Shown: one piece after another, positions 48,010 through 59,491 of the stretch | Numbering within the stretch: the stretch's first letter is position 1 | How the letters are laid out: the number at the start of each line of letters is the position of its first letter | Notes under the pieces: model-generated | The model's input: only the letters and a program-made list of their open reading frames with translations | Databases searched by the model: none | What the model was told of the DNA's origin: nothing | Assembly: GCA_030142905.1 (NCBI GenBank) | Contig: JASJOG010000076.1 | Location: 62,001-126,000, forward strand | Direction: 5' to 3' | DNA: 64,000 nucleotides | Source: Heliopora coerulea | Lineage: Eukaryota > Cnidaria > Anthozoa > Scleralcyonacea > Helioporidae | Translations under genes and position numbers: made by a program

Positions 48010-48300
48010 AATTGTTGGGGTGCTGGTGGCACAGTGGTAGTGCACGTGTCACTCACCACTTTGACTAGGGTTCGATTCCGGCTCCGATTCCGGTTCCGTG
48101 CGGTTATCTGATTAAAGTTAGCTTTGTCACATGTGAGAAGAGTCTCGTCCAGTTTGACTCTACCAAGCATCGCAGGTTTTCTCCGGGTACTCCGGTTTCC
48201 TCCTGTAGTAACACTGGACCCGTGAGGGGTGGCCCTTACTGGACTTCTAGGAACAGCTTAGGAAGCTGGTATGGTTATCCAGTATAAATGAAGACGCGAC
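48010..48300 (+). repeat. SINE family B, copy 2, with intact tRNA head
   Basis: The head has a perfect A box (TGGCACAGTGG) and B box (GGTTCGATTCC). The body shares with 26282-26515 the blocks CCAGTTTGACTCTACCAAG, TTTTCTCCGGGTACTCCGG, CCTGTAGTAACACTGGACCC and GGTTATCCAGTATAAAT. An internal Pol III promoter is therefore intact in this copy. Confidence 0.85.
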
Positions 48301-49217
48301 CAATACAGCATAGAGATGGACATAAGCCAACCAAATCGTTAAAATAAGAAACAAATAATACGTTTGAACAGATATTTATTGGATAGTAAAGTATTGGAAC
48401 CCGGGACAATCAAAACGTGTCGATGAAAGATTGCCGAGGTTAGTGTAGTCTTGAGAAAGGCTTTAAGCGACTTAGGTTTCGATGGCCCAAGGAGCAAATA
48501 TCTTTTGACTGTGAACACAACCACCATTGAGGCCGTCGAAACGTCAGTCACTCAGTTTTTCTCAAGACTTCGCCATCCTAGACGACCAGGGTTCACAAAC
48601 GCGTTCATTTATTACAATTACCACACACAGTGTGGAAACATTTTTTTGTTTTCAAAATTACATCGAACTAATTAATTGAACAAGCAAGGCCTAGTCTGGT
48701 AGACTGCTAAAAGATTTTTGGATCAAAAAACTGTCAGATTTATAGTTGTTACGAAGACATTTTTAAAATTCAAACAATGAGATATAAAAACGCAGAATGA
48801 CAGGCCTTGCTCGTTCAAAGTATCTTCGTACCATGTGGTATTATATATCATTACAATCATATAAGATCTCATAGAGACTACTACAGTATATTCCAGCAGA
48901 ACATACATCATAATTACAATCCTTTCCAGTTCTAACCTTTCATCTAGTTTGCAATTATTTTTACCGTTCAAATTCTATGTTCTCATATTAAAAAAAGAAG
49001 TCGGGAAACGAACACCGCGACTTATTTAGTTCTTAATTTCAAATATTCTCTCTAGGTACACCAGCTCAGAATATTGTGCATAAAACAAAACTTCATTAAA
49101 CCAAATCTCAAAACTTGTAGTACTAGTTTGTCATATTAAGAAATTCACAGTGTGATAAGCTTGTTGATATTAAAAAGACAACGAAATTGTTAATAGTCAT
49201 CTTGAACATGAAGCTTT

Positions 49218-52200
49218 TCAGCTTGTTTGAGATAGGTCCAGTATCTGGATTGCAAGTCGTCCTGCATCTTTTTCAAGTGGATATTTCTTCATAACATTGA
49301 GAATCAAAGCATCTTGGCTGGGAAACATGTCTTTCAAGGTTTGATAAACCTGTAACCTTTTGTCCTCTCTTTCAGGGTGGTGGAACTTACACCTGTTACC
49401 ATATGTGCACCTCCTACCATAGGGGCAAACTCGTCGGTGCGTAGAAGTTCCCTTGTGCAAAAATTCATCCAATGTTGGACCATGCCTGCCCAGAGGATCA
49501 TCAGGAGGCATGAACATATCACTGACAAAAGAATACATTAGTAGTCTTTGATCAATCACATCCCTCCATTTTGGATTTTCATGAGCAAGATCTTTAAAGT
49601 TGTCATTCGAAACAATAATCCCGTCTGTCTTATCAGCAAGGCGGACAATAAAGCGATCATCATAACAGACTATTCGACGCCCATTGATCCTTCTTGATGG
49701 AGTAAATGTTAAGTACCCTTGGTCCTCAAGCTGGTTTAAGAGGCGCTGGTCTGTTATTGGGGATTCTGGCTTGGGTGATTCTTTTCTCCATTGGGGAACA
49801 AAAACTGTGATCTGAGTGTGGCCTCTCTTCCGAAACCAATCCACACAGAGGGCGATCCCTTTACAAGAGAATACTTTGTTGTTACCATGGCTGTAAGATA
49901 ATAAAAGAAACTATGTCAGTGACACATGGAAAAACACCAACAAGAAATTGCTGACACAAGATACTAGCAACACTGAAGAAAATAGTGTATGCTTAAATCT
50001 AACCACTAAGACAACACTAATACAAGCATGTTGACAAAGAGTCATTAACTAAAGAGGAATATATCAACAATATTTAAGCAAAGAAATCAGTTTTGCCAAC
50101 TTCCTAAGTGGCAGATTTCATTCCAGCCCCAAATGTTTTGCACAAATAGCTAAGTTTATTCAATTCCTAAGAAAAGAACAGCTATGAAGGTTGACCTTCA
50201 ACTTGGTCTATGAAATGAAACAGATGGAGTACTTCCTTAGAAGTGTAGCAGATCCACAAACAAGAATATTAATCTTTCCTGTTACAGGATCTATTGACTG
50301 AATAAGTTGCCAATGAATGATGGTTCAGTCTGGCTATCAATCAGTCACATGTCAAAGTTTGGCTAAGGTGTCTACTTCCTCTGTAGAAACCAGCTGATGT
50401 TCTGGCCAAAGTCCAGTTCCTTCATAGGAAATAAGTTAGATTCTTATGATTTAAATTGACTTTGAGATATTATCATCTGATGCATGCAGAAATTCACACA
50501 GCTTTGGGATACTCAGTTAAAAATACTACTAATATGAGTTTTTGATCTAGTTCCATAAAATATAATAGCCCCCTATAGAAGCCATGTCACAAGTTGCCAC
50601 TCAAAAATTTTTCCACACAAGGCAAAGTCACTTGAAATGCCTTTCACCATGAAAGGAAAAAAAAATTAACGGTCATCATCATAACAGATCTTGTCTGTAT
50701 TTTGCCAAGTTATTTTTTTTTACAAAAGTATTCCTTTACGAAACATTTCTAAAAACTGCTTCACAATTTGTCATCACAAAGGACCATTGCAAAACAATCA
50801 GCTTTTGTCTGAACTTGATCTATCTGTAAAATACGATGGCTCACTTAAAAACCAATTTACCTCATTGCAACATTGCTCCCATCAATAACAACATGTCTGA
50901 GGTCGGATGATGGAAATTGTTGGTATCTACAGCCATTATTTAATAACTCCTGGAACATCTGTTCCTCTTGACGTGGATCTGAACTGGTTTGGCTGTGGTC
51001 ATTTCCAGTCACATAGTACGTATTATTCTGGGGGACACCACCATAGTCTCTTGCTGTTGCAGCATATCCAGACAGAGGTGCAGTACTCTGTGAGGTTTGA
51101 CCCCTGGTTCGCACACAGCCACGAGCCACCACTTCATGACCTTCAGGTGGAAGGTAACTCCTGTTATTTGAGCTGACACCATTTAAATGGTTGATGTCGC
51201 CAGCTGGGAAACTTCTAGCGGCAATCATTTCGCTTGGATGCATCATGTACATGTCTCTGGTGTAACCACTTGTTTGAAGGCCACGACCAACTGGGGACCT
51301 TTTCTCTTCAACAGTTCGAGATCGCTGTTTTGAACAGTTTATTAGTTCCTTTAAAAAGGTATTCTTGTCTACAGTCGGACCTAGCTTGTCGAAAACAGCG
51401 TCGACGTCCGACTGTTCGTAACCCAGTTTTAAAGCGAATTCCTCCAGAGCCCGGTTATTTTCTGTCGCCTTCCCTAGGGTACACTTCAAATTTTCCAGTT
51501 TAGAAGAAGCACAAGTAACCCCTATATCACTTCCTTCGATAACTGCCTGGTTTTCTCGCGGATATCGTACCACCACTCCATACTCAGCCTCCAATTGCAA
51601 ATGCCCTCGGGTTTCAGCACCGAGACGCGATATCAGAGAAGGAGGAATAGCAACGGTGCATCTCTCCTGTGGCGAAGTTATAGCCGTGATGTAGTCCTTG
51701 ATTGATAAAAAAGCATAAAAGAAAATCGTCGGTTAGTCTTTATCCACTACGAATAATTTTAGAATGAGTACAGGCAACGAAACCAATAACAATGTATTAA
51801 GGATGAGGTTTCAAAAAATTCGAGGTATGAACTTCCTCTGCATATATCAAAGGGATCCGTCATCTTTGTTTGGAAACATTGACTTCTTGGTAACTGAGCT
51901 CATCTACATTCCAACTACCGTAGTTACGACTAACTTCGTTGTTTGTGAAACCTTCTAAAGCTAAGTTACGTCTAAGTAAACTATTTCCAAAAAGAGAAAT
52001 TGGTATTACACAATATTTTGAACTCCTACGCATCAACGAACAGCTGCCTAATTCAAACTGCCACTAGGAACAAGTTTGAAGCAATTACGACTTTCGATCT
52101 TGTTAACTACTTCAAACTTTGGAGGCAGTTTAAATCTTCAATCCTACGTCGTTTCCCTCACTGTCCATAGTTCAAATACACAAATTTTATCATAGTATAG

Positions 52201-52505
52201 ACGCTATCTTTACTTTCTTAACGAGTTACTTCAAATTAGTTCATCTTCAGCCTTTACAGGTGTAATACGGAGCACATTTGTCTGTTCCTTTGCATACATC
52301 TTTCCTTTGCGATAGAATCGAGACCTACCTTTGCTTTCCTCCGTTGTTCTTCTTGGCCTTTCAGTCCAACCCAAACCATTCCATCCGCAGATCCACCATC
52401 TGTGAACGAGACTTTCACGCAGAATAATCGTTCAATTCTCGCCACAAAATCGCGTACAATTACTTTCTTCTTCTGGTCGATAACAAATTCGTTGTTGTCC
52501 GACAT
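49218..52505 (-). CDS. Regnase/ZC3H12-like NYN-domain ribonuclease with CCCH zinc finger
   Basis: Exons 52329-52505, 50861-51696 and 49218-49890 join in phase to 561 aa. The N-terminal third (about 10-110) resembles the KH-like region of N4BP1/KHNYN ([30 protein letters not shown]). A UBA-like helix set follows at 142-166 ([20 protein letters not shown]). A polar linker then leads to the NYN/PIN nuclease core ([13 protein letters not shown] with Asp331; SNDNFKDL near 432-439) and a C-x5-C-x5-C-x3-H zinc finger (Cys493, 499, 505, His509). A short helical C terminus ends the protein. ZC3H12 proteins cleave stem-loop mRNAs and restrain inflammatory transcripts. The mix of N4BP1-like N terminus and ZC3H12-like C terminus is notable. 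Alternative names would be ZC3H12A/B/C-like. Confidence 0.88.
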
Positions 52506-54353
52506 GTTTAAAAATCGTTTCTTCTATTATGTCGTGTGTTTTCCGACGAGCTCGCTTTGAAGCATCTTACATGGAGCTTAGCGTGTTTTAAACTGAAGAC
52601 GTGAAGCTCGAGGAAGTTAAATGCTTGGTGGGAAACAGGAAGACTAATCCAAAAAAAGACCATACGTAGTACCCATTGTGTTCACTGGGGGAGGGAACGT
52701 TGAGGAAAATTACGGAAGGTTTTCGATAACAAGAGTGAAACACTTCCTTTTACATGTTGCACATGACATTCGCGGTAGACACAAATACAATCTATTTCTG
52801 TGTCTTCCAACTTTTGAAACAGGGAAAACAACCCGATCTTGAGAACTATGCAATCTTCACCAAATCCACCCTCCCTTCCCTGCCATGAAAGTCGGCCTAG
52901 ACTGTTCCAAGCAAATTACGTAGGGGCAGCTAAGGCTTACGTTTATAATTTTGATAAACATTTGTGCGTTAGCTTGACTGATTTATCAAATCCCTTTCAT
53001 TAATTTTGGTCCTCTTTTTTCTGATGTATTTTTTTTGTTGGTCCGTTTACATTCAATAGAGCAAACCGGAAAACGCTAGAAAAGAAAACGTGATTTTCTT
53101 TTTGTCTCATGCGTCGTGCAATCCTCTCAATCCCAAGAACATTAGTCTATCATAATTATTGTTCTTGGTAAAGCAAAACTCCTAAGAGCAAGTTATTTTC
53201 GCTTTGATTTCACAGAACCCGGTCGTCAGACCCGTGTCGAATTAATCAATCGAAATCAGAATTTCATCTCAGAAGGAGAGAATCAAAAGAACTTTCCATC
53301 TGGGCTATTATTTACAATATAAAACCCCCGCTAGCTAAAAGAAAACTTAGACAGAGGTATTCGCGAAACTAGTTACCACGCAGTAAAAGAACGAACTTTC
53401 GAAACTTGCTGCGTTCTGGAAGTTTTTCTGGAAACCACCAAAATTTACGTGGTTTTCACATGAAGCGTTTTCACAGAAGAATATAGTTGAAGATTTTTGA
53501 CGTCTAAATAAACTTTCTTTTGGCCTTTGAGACCTTACCACTCAGGACTAGTTTAGGCTAAGCCAGCAATTTTCAGATAGACATAGCTTGCGTTAAGTAT
53601 TTCAACAAAGGAGGAAGTGAATTTAAAAAATTTATAATTGATAACTTCCCTAGAAACAAACAGTTGCCAGGACTATTTCATTGCTTTTCCTGGGCAGATT
53701 GGATACATTCAAAGTTACAGCTTTTTCTGGTAAAGATGTCGCTCAAGTTTGTTTAAAAAATAAACCTGAATTATGGACAGTCCTAACATTATCAAACCAA
53801 CAGACAAATTTGAAACAACTGGGAATAAGTCGGAACGTGAACAGAGTCATAAAGAGGATATAGTTCAAATTTAGCAATTGGTAAAATAACTATTGAGGCG
53901 AGGCAACCTATAACATACTCATTGTTTTGGTACAGGTCACCTTCACAGTTGCAAATATGACTCAGCCCAACTGTTTTGGTAGTAAAAATTAAAGCAGGTA
54001 TATTTTTAGGTTACGATATAATAACAAACTACTTCGATATCATCATGACTTCGGCGAAATATCAAACCATCATTTTTATTTTGGGATTTTTCAGGAAACT
54101 TGTAATAGACTTGGCCATCCGTTCACGCCAAGGATGGGTCGTTTTCTCAAACCTTCAACACAATTACGATTTTCATTTTGGGCGTAGTGCGATCCCCAGA
54201 ATTGATTTATTTTTCTGGACACTTCTGTGAAAGTAATACGCTGTTTCGACGTAGATAGGCCTTGCGTAACCTTTGAACGAGCGTCCTTAACAACCGCCTC
54301 TATGACGTCGACAGTTTTTTTATCGAGTCAACATTTTATCGACCACGTGATGA

Positions 54354-54790
54354 TGATCTTTATTTTAACACGCCAACCATTGTCAACATAAGTTGATTTC
54401 CACATGGGGCGTGAACAATCAGAAAATTACAAGATGTATACTATACTATTTACATTTTAAAATACATACTATAAAGAACATTACATGAAGTATGGCAGAG
54501 TACGAGCGACTATTAAATGACGTCCGTATTTGTTTTGAAAATGTGGGAAGCGATTTTATTTTGTAAGGTCTTGAAAGAATTTATTTCTTTAAGTTCGTTT
54601 GGTAATGAATTCCAAACTTGTGGTCCATTAAATGCAACGTGACCTTAACGTAAGACACTTCAACACCAGGATTGATTTGTTTACTCGTAGATGTTTGTTA
54701 CGCAGTACTCGGGGAAATGCATTTGTCTCGGAAAGACTAGATGTTACAAAATTTATTAATTGCTACATTTAAATTTATGATGAAGGGCTA
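54354..54790 (-). mobile_element. 3' end of a CR1/L2-like LINE
   Basis: The minus strand encodes the conserved C-terminal block (FNGPQVWNSLPNELKEINSF and on to a TAA at 54513-54515). It is followed by an untranslated region, AAATAAAG and a short ATCATCATC tail at 54354. Upstream coding sequence is interrupted by stops. It resembles the RWNSLP end of the LINE at 12.2 kb but is a different family. Confidence 0.7.
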
Positions 54791-55127
54791 AACCATAGTT
54801 AATCAACAAAAGGGTTAACTCGCTAGCGGACTTGAAGTTGAGAAATGTCGCGGATTACGATTTGCTGAACGTGCTCTATGAACGTGCAATATGAATTTTA
54901 CAGGGAAATTCATCTCAAGTAGGGAATTTTCCCCGAAAGATATTAAATCTGGATTATGGCACTTGAAGGATATTTCGGCTTTTGTTTGAGAAAATCTAAC
55001 GCGGTATAAAGGTCTATTGGACTAAAGAATTATCGTTTTGGCAACTGATTTAAGGAGAATAAGGGGCTTGTTTTGAAGTCCGCGAGGACAGGATCCATTG
55101 CTTGAGAATTTTACGTCTTTTGGTTTA

Positions 55128-55172
55128 CCACCAGATATCCGTGTACACCGCCAGTCAGCGGTGTACACAGAT
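55128..55172. repeat. Hairpin with 19-bp stem
   Basis: AGATATCCGTGTACACCGC and GCGGTGTACACAGATATCT form a near-perfect stem around a 6-nt loop. Confidence 0.8.
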
Positions 55173-57116
55173 ATCTCTTGTGCGATAGAGAAATTTCTAA
55201 CGTTTCTGAACAACTGCATTTCAAACAGAAAAAACATTTGTCCAACGATTTGCGCATTCTAAAGTCGGTAATCTACCAAGTGTTGGACCTATCGGTCACA
55301 GGGGCTTTCAAGGTTCTCATCTTACGGAAATCCACATTCCTTTGGTAAACCTGCCGCCCTATGGTGAGGGTAACCGCAAATTCCCCGCATTGTGTAATGA
55401 ACACTATTTAATGATCTGTTTAATTTCCTTGACTTCTGGAGGTGCCTCTTTCTGAACCGCACCTCCGACGTTGCTGACTGGAGATTAGCAAACAAAACAC
55501 TTTTGTCGTAAGATTGTACGACATTTTAATCATCAATATTGTCAGTAAATCTCAGTATATGTGAAAGAAGAGTGAGTTGACAAAGAGCACTTACCGATGA
55601 ACTGTGAGCAAACGTGTTGAACCACTGCGAAAGGTGTAAAGCTGCTTGTTGAATGAAATAAATTATTAATTGTATAAATTTTAATTGTATCTGCAGTACC
55701 AGCACGCAGCAAAATTTGCTAAGACACATGTTGAACGGTGTTGAACCTTGAGACTCAGGCTGAACAACTGGAGTAAATTGAAGAACTCTTAGAACTAACT
55801 TCGCGGACGTTAAGGAAAGTTAACTCTTGGTCAACAAAATTCCATATGATGACGATCGTTTTAAGATATGAATGACAAACAATAATATTAATCGCGATAA
55901 ATTAATTATAACAGGAAACAATTAAATTTCTTTCAAAAGCTTCTATCGTGAGAGTGATTTGAACTAGAACATCTGGTGATGTGACTTATCAAACTTCAAC
56001 CAAAAAAACCCACTCCCCATCATTTTCCCCAGTCATTTCCTTGATCTTTTACGTATTTCATTGTATGTTCTGACACTTGACCATTATTTTGAATACTGCG
56101 ATCAGGACAACCCCTTTGTTAGTCAGGCTATCCATATAAGGATTTTTCCGCTTGGGAAAAATAATCTTTTTGTCTTTATATTAGTTCCTTCCTGGAACAA
56201 TACTGCGATTGTAAATTAGAAAACTGTTCATTTCCACGTCACCAACCCAGGGAGTTTAAAAGCATTTACAAAAGACCACAAGTTAAAATCACGATTTTAT
56301 TTGTTCTCCAACTTTTCGGGATTTCTAAAATGCCCGGCGGCTGTTTGGGTGGAGAAGCATGGAAACGAGGTCATAAGGGCCAGATGACTGTTGGATGTTT
56401 ATAAATAGACTAGCCAGCGTACCCGGGCTTCAGCCGGAATTATGGAGAACAAATGAAAAAGTTCCCTTTTCTTTCAAATATGATTTTAGAAAATTGAATG
56501 GTTCCTCATGAAGAAAGAATTGTGCACAGAGTACCAGAGATATGTGTAGATGATGTTATTGTTCCTGTACCATGGTTTCTTTTTTGAGGTATTTTCTGAG
56601 GTATTGATAGCTGTTACTCATCTGGTCATGGTGAGTTCGAATATGTAATTGAATCTTCCGTAAGTCTTGTGGTTCTGGAGTTTTAAGGTAACAGACAAAC
56701 GCCGTGACTCTCCAAATTTATATATACAGAAGATACACAGTGTTCGTTTGAGTTTTAACTTGAAATATGTCTCAGAATTGCTGTGAAAAAAAGTTTTTCG
56801 GGAGCGCCGCCCCCGAAAGAGCGCCGCATTCATACGACAGGAAACCCTGAAATATGTAGTAAATATCGCAGACCCGTGCGGAGTGTGTTCGCAAGGGAGA
56901 GGTATTATCAACAGGAACGTTTATAAAATCCGTTCCTCCACGTAGCAAAGTAATATTCTGATTGATGAAATAAAATTCCTGATATAACCACGACAAAATC
57001 AGTAATATATCACCACAACTGTGATGGATATACTATATCAAATTAATCACACGAATATAAAAATAGAGTATTGCGTTGGCAGTGTTGAACAATGTGTAAC
57101 AACCCAAAAGGGTCAA

Positions 57117-57171
57117 AGAACTGCTAAGACTTACGAGATAAAAATTTCTTATCTGGTAAGTTTTGACAGTT
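57117..57171. repeat. Imperfect hairpin
   Basis: AACTGCTAAGACTTACGAGA and the segment ending GGTAAGTTTTGACAGTT pair around an AT-rich loop with a few mismatches. No flanking duplication was identified. Confidence 0.6.
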
Positions 57172-58085
57172 CCCTGATCCCTGGCTTTTCACTCTCATGA
57201 GTGCTTGATACATCTGTTCAAATGAACCTATGTTTCAGGAAAGAAGGTAAAAGTTCGCTTTATTTTTCCAAGTGTTAGGTCGATCGTTGTATCAAAACAA
57301 ATCCCGGTTATGATTTCCCTTTGTGTTTTCTTCATGAACTAGTGTGTCGGAATAAGGACGATCTCAGGTTATTCCCTGAGGTTAATTATACTAAAAACAG
57401 CCTCACTGACTCACTGAATATAACTTAAAGTTTGTTGACGACAAGAAACGTCCGTTACAATACTGTTACGCCATTTAGAATCTCAGAAATATGTATTTCA
57501 TTTCAATTCAGACTAATTCCAAATGGAGGAAATCGAAATTGTTACATTTTAAAGTCTTTACTCTTCTAAGCAATTTTTTGTATTGATCCATGATCAGTTT
57601 AAGTCTGGAAAAGTTCGTTCTATGCGTAAGTGAGACGGCTGGAAGAAATAAAACAAAAAATAGCTTTGAGGAAGATAGATTTCTGTGCATCATCTCAACC
57701 TTAGGGAGCACGCTCCACGTATCACTTGAAATCTGTGGAGAGAAATATCTTTATTTTACGACTGCTCTAATAAGTAATAAATTGGTTGTCGTGTCTTTTC
57801 CAGCTCTCTGTCTTTTACGCACAATTACCAAATTTAATGTCCTGAAACTCAAGAATTTCTTGTAATCTTTAATGCCGGTAAACGCGATAAATCTTCAATA
57901 CTTTCTGATTTTTTCAAACATATTGAGAATAGATAATTTCTGCTTTAATAAACATTTAAGGTATTATTTTTAACGAGAATGACTGCTGTGAAAGTTCTTG
58001 TTATTACAGACACTCGAAATTTATATGTTTCGACTTTTTTTAGGTTCCACAGAGGAAATTAACAGAGGAATAAAGGGAGTTCATG

Positions 58086-58800
58086 GGTAGTTATTTCCGG
58101 AAGTTCATGAACTAAAAGTTGACAAACTGCAGCCCACTATCAGAGGTAGAATTATTAATACTGGTTCCTGGATCGACATTAAAAAATTTAAAAATATTAC
58201 GCCACGCTTAAAGTACAATTCGTTTTCCTGATGTGTGAGTCAAGTTAACCAACTCAAAACTTTGTTTGGTGAAACTTTCATTGGTTTTAACCATGCACAA
58301 ACAAACTCGGATTGGCGGTTTAAAATTATAGGAACAAATTTGGTAGAAATCAATATGTGCTAACAAGTAACAGCCAATTTTGTGAAGTGGGTGTCATTGG
58401 TTAAGACAGTCACTTTCCGTTTTGTTAAGGCGTAGTGACCTGATATTCAAGTTAGAATAAGAAACAGATGATGACAGATTGGCCTGATGATGACTCTGAA
58501 ATAGAGCCAAAATATTACCGTTTTCAACCTGTCTGTTTCTTATTCTAACTTGAATATCAAGTCACAAGATGTAATTTTTCGGTCTGTGTTTTAACCTTTA
58601 CTTTTTCAAATTGTCCTCTGGTTGTGGTTTTTATAGTGACCTAATTTTAGTTTTTTTGAGTTTCACATATACTTAGTCATTTCTTGACCGACTATATCAG
58701 TCCCAGTACAGTTACAGTTATTTTTTCTTTACGTGGGCAGAGTTATTTCGGGAAGTTCAAGTACTAGACAAATTGCAGCTCACTATCAGAGGTAGAAGTG
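58086..58800 (+). repeat. Pair of diverged direct repeats
   Basis: About 70 bp at 58086-58155 (TTATTTCCGGAAGTTCATG, then CTGCAGCCCACTATCAGAGG) recurs at 58734-58800 (TTATTTCGGGAAGTTCAAG, then TTGCAGCTCACTATCAGAGG). They may be the ends of an unidentified repeat or two copies of one. Confidence 0.6.
58435..58565. mobile_element. Inverted-repeat element with a decayed hammerhead-like core
   Basis: Arms at 58435-58469 and 58531-58565 are complementary with one mismatch. Between them, CTGATGA (58484-58490), T, GACTC, loop TGAAATA and GAGCC followed by AAAA follows the same order as the KYNU-intron elements, but G of GAAA and one stem pair are lost. Confidence 0.6.
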
Positions 58801-59491
58801 GAAATCGTCATGACGCCTGGACAATATGTGCTTAAGATGATTGAGTTTTTAGCCCAAGGCACCTCATACTACGATATCAGGAGCAGAGTACCCAGATACT
58901 TCAATAATTAAATATTTAAACGACAAATTGAACTTATCCCTCCAAGAGAACCTCCGAATACACGACTGGTCCTGGTTTAATCAATTGTTACATATCTCCC
59001 ACTTAGGACCATCCGCCCCGACACACTTCAACAACGTAAATATGCGGGGGTGCAATCTACAATGAAATACAAGAAGTTGCCAACAGCACAAAGGTCTGAT
59101 TTTCTCATTCAAATGCTAAACACCGCCACTAGAATACTTTAGGAAATCGCACTTCTTATGCTAATCTGAAGAACTGCCTTTCCGTTCGGTATGGGAACTA
59201 AACACTCACAATAAAAAGATAGTTCATAAAGTAGTGCAGCTTTAGTACCGGTCTACTCTTTCTCCAAGCTCTAAGGACGTCATAACTACAAGAGTGTCAG
59301 CTGAAGGAAATCAGCTATTAGATTTTCAAAAAGAAAGCCCATGCTTGGATTTCCGGTTCAGTACAATAGTGATTTCAATAACTTCTGTTTCAACGTATTA
59401 AAACTTAAATTTCTTGGAACGTATCCATGAAAGAAAATGGAGAACCATGTATTGTCTCAATTCCATACCGTGCCAAATCTGCATCCTTAAC

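Larger units (their letters stand above)
52506..59491. other. Gene-poor interval between the nuclease and GPCR genes
   Basis: About 7 kb with no recognisable protein-coding exon. It should contain the nuclease promoter near 52506 and the GPCR 3' untranslated region near 59491. It holds a LINE 3' end, short hairpins, a repeated 70-bp segment and a palindromic repeat, listed separately. A palindromic CGTACCCGGGCTTCAGCCGG near 56420 looks like a mobile-element terminus, but no partner end was found. Confidence 0.5.
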
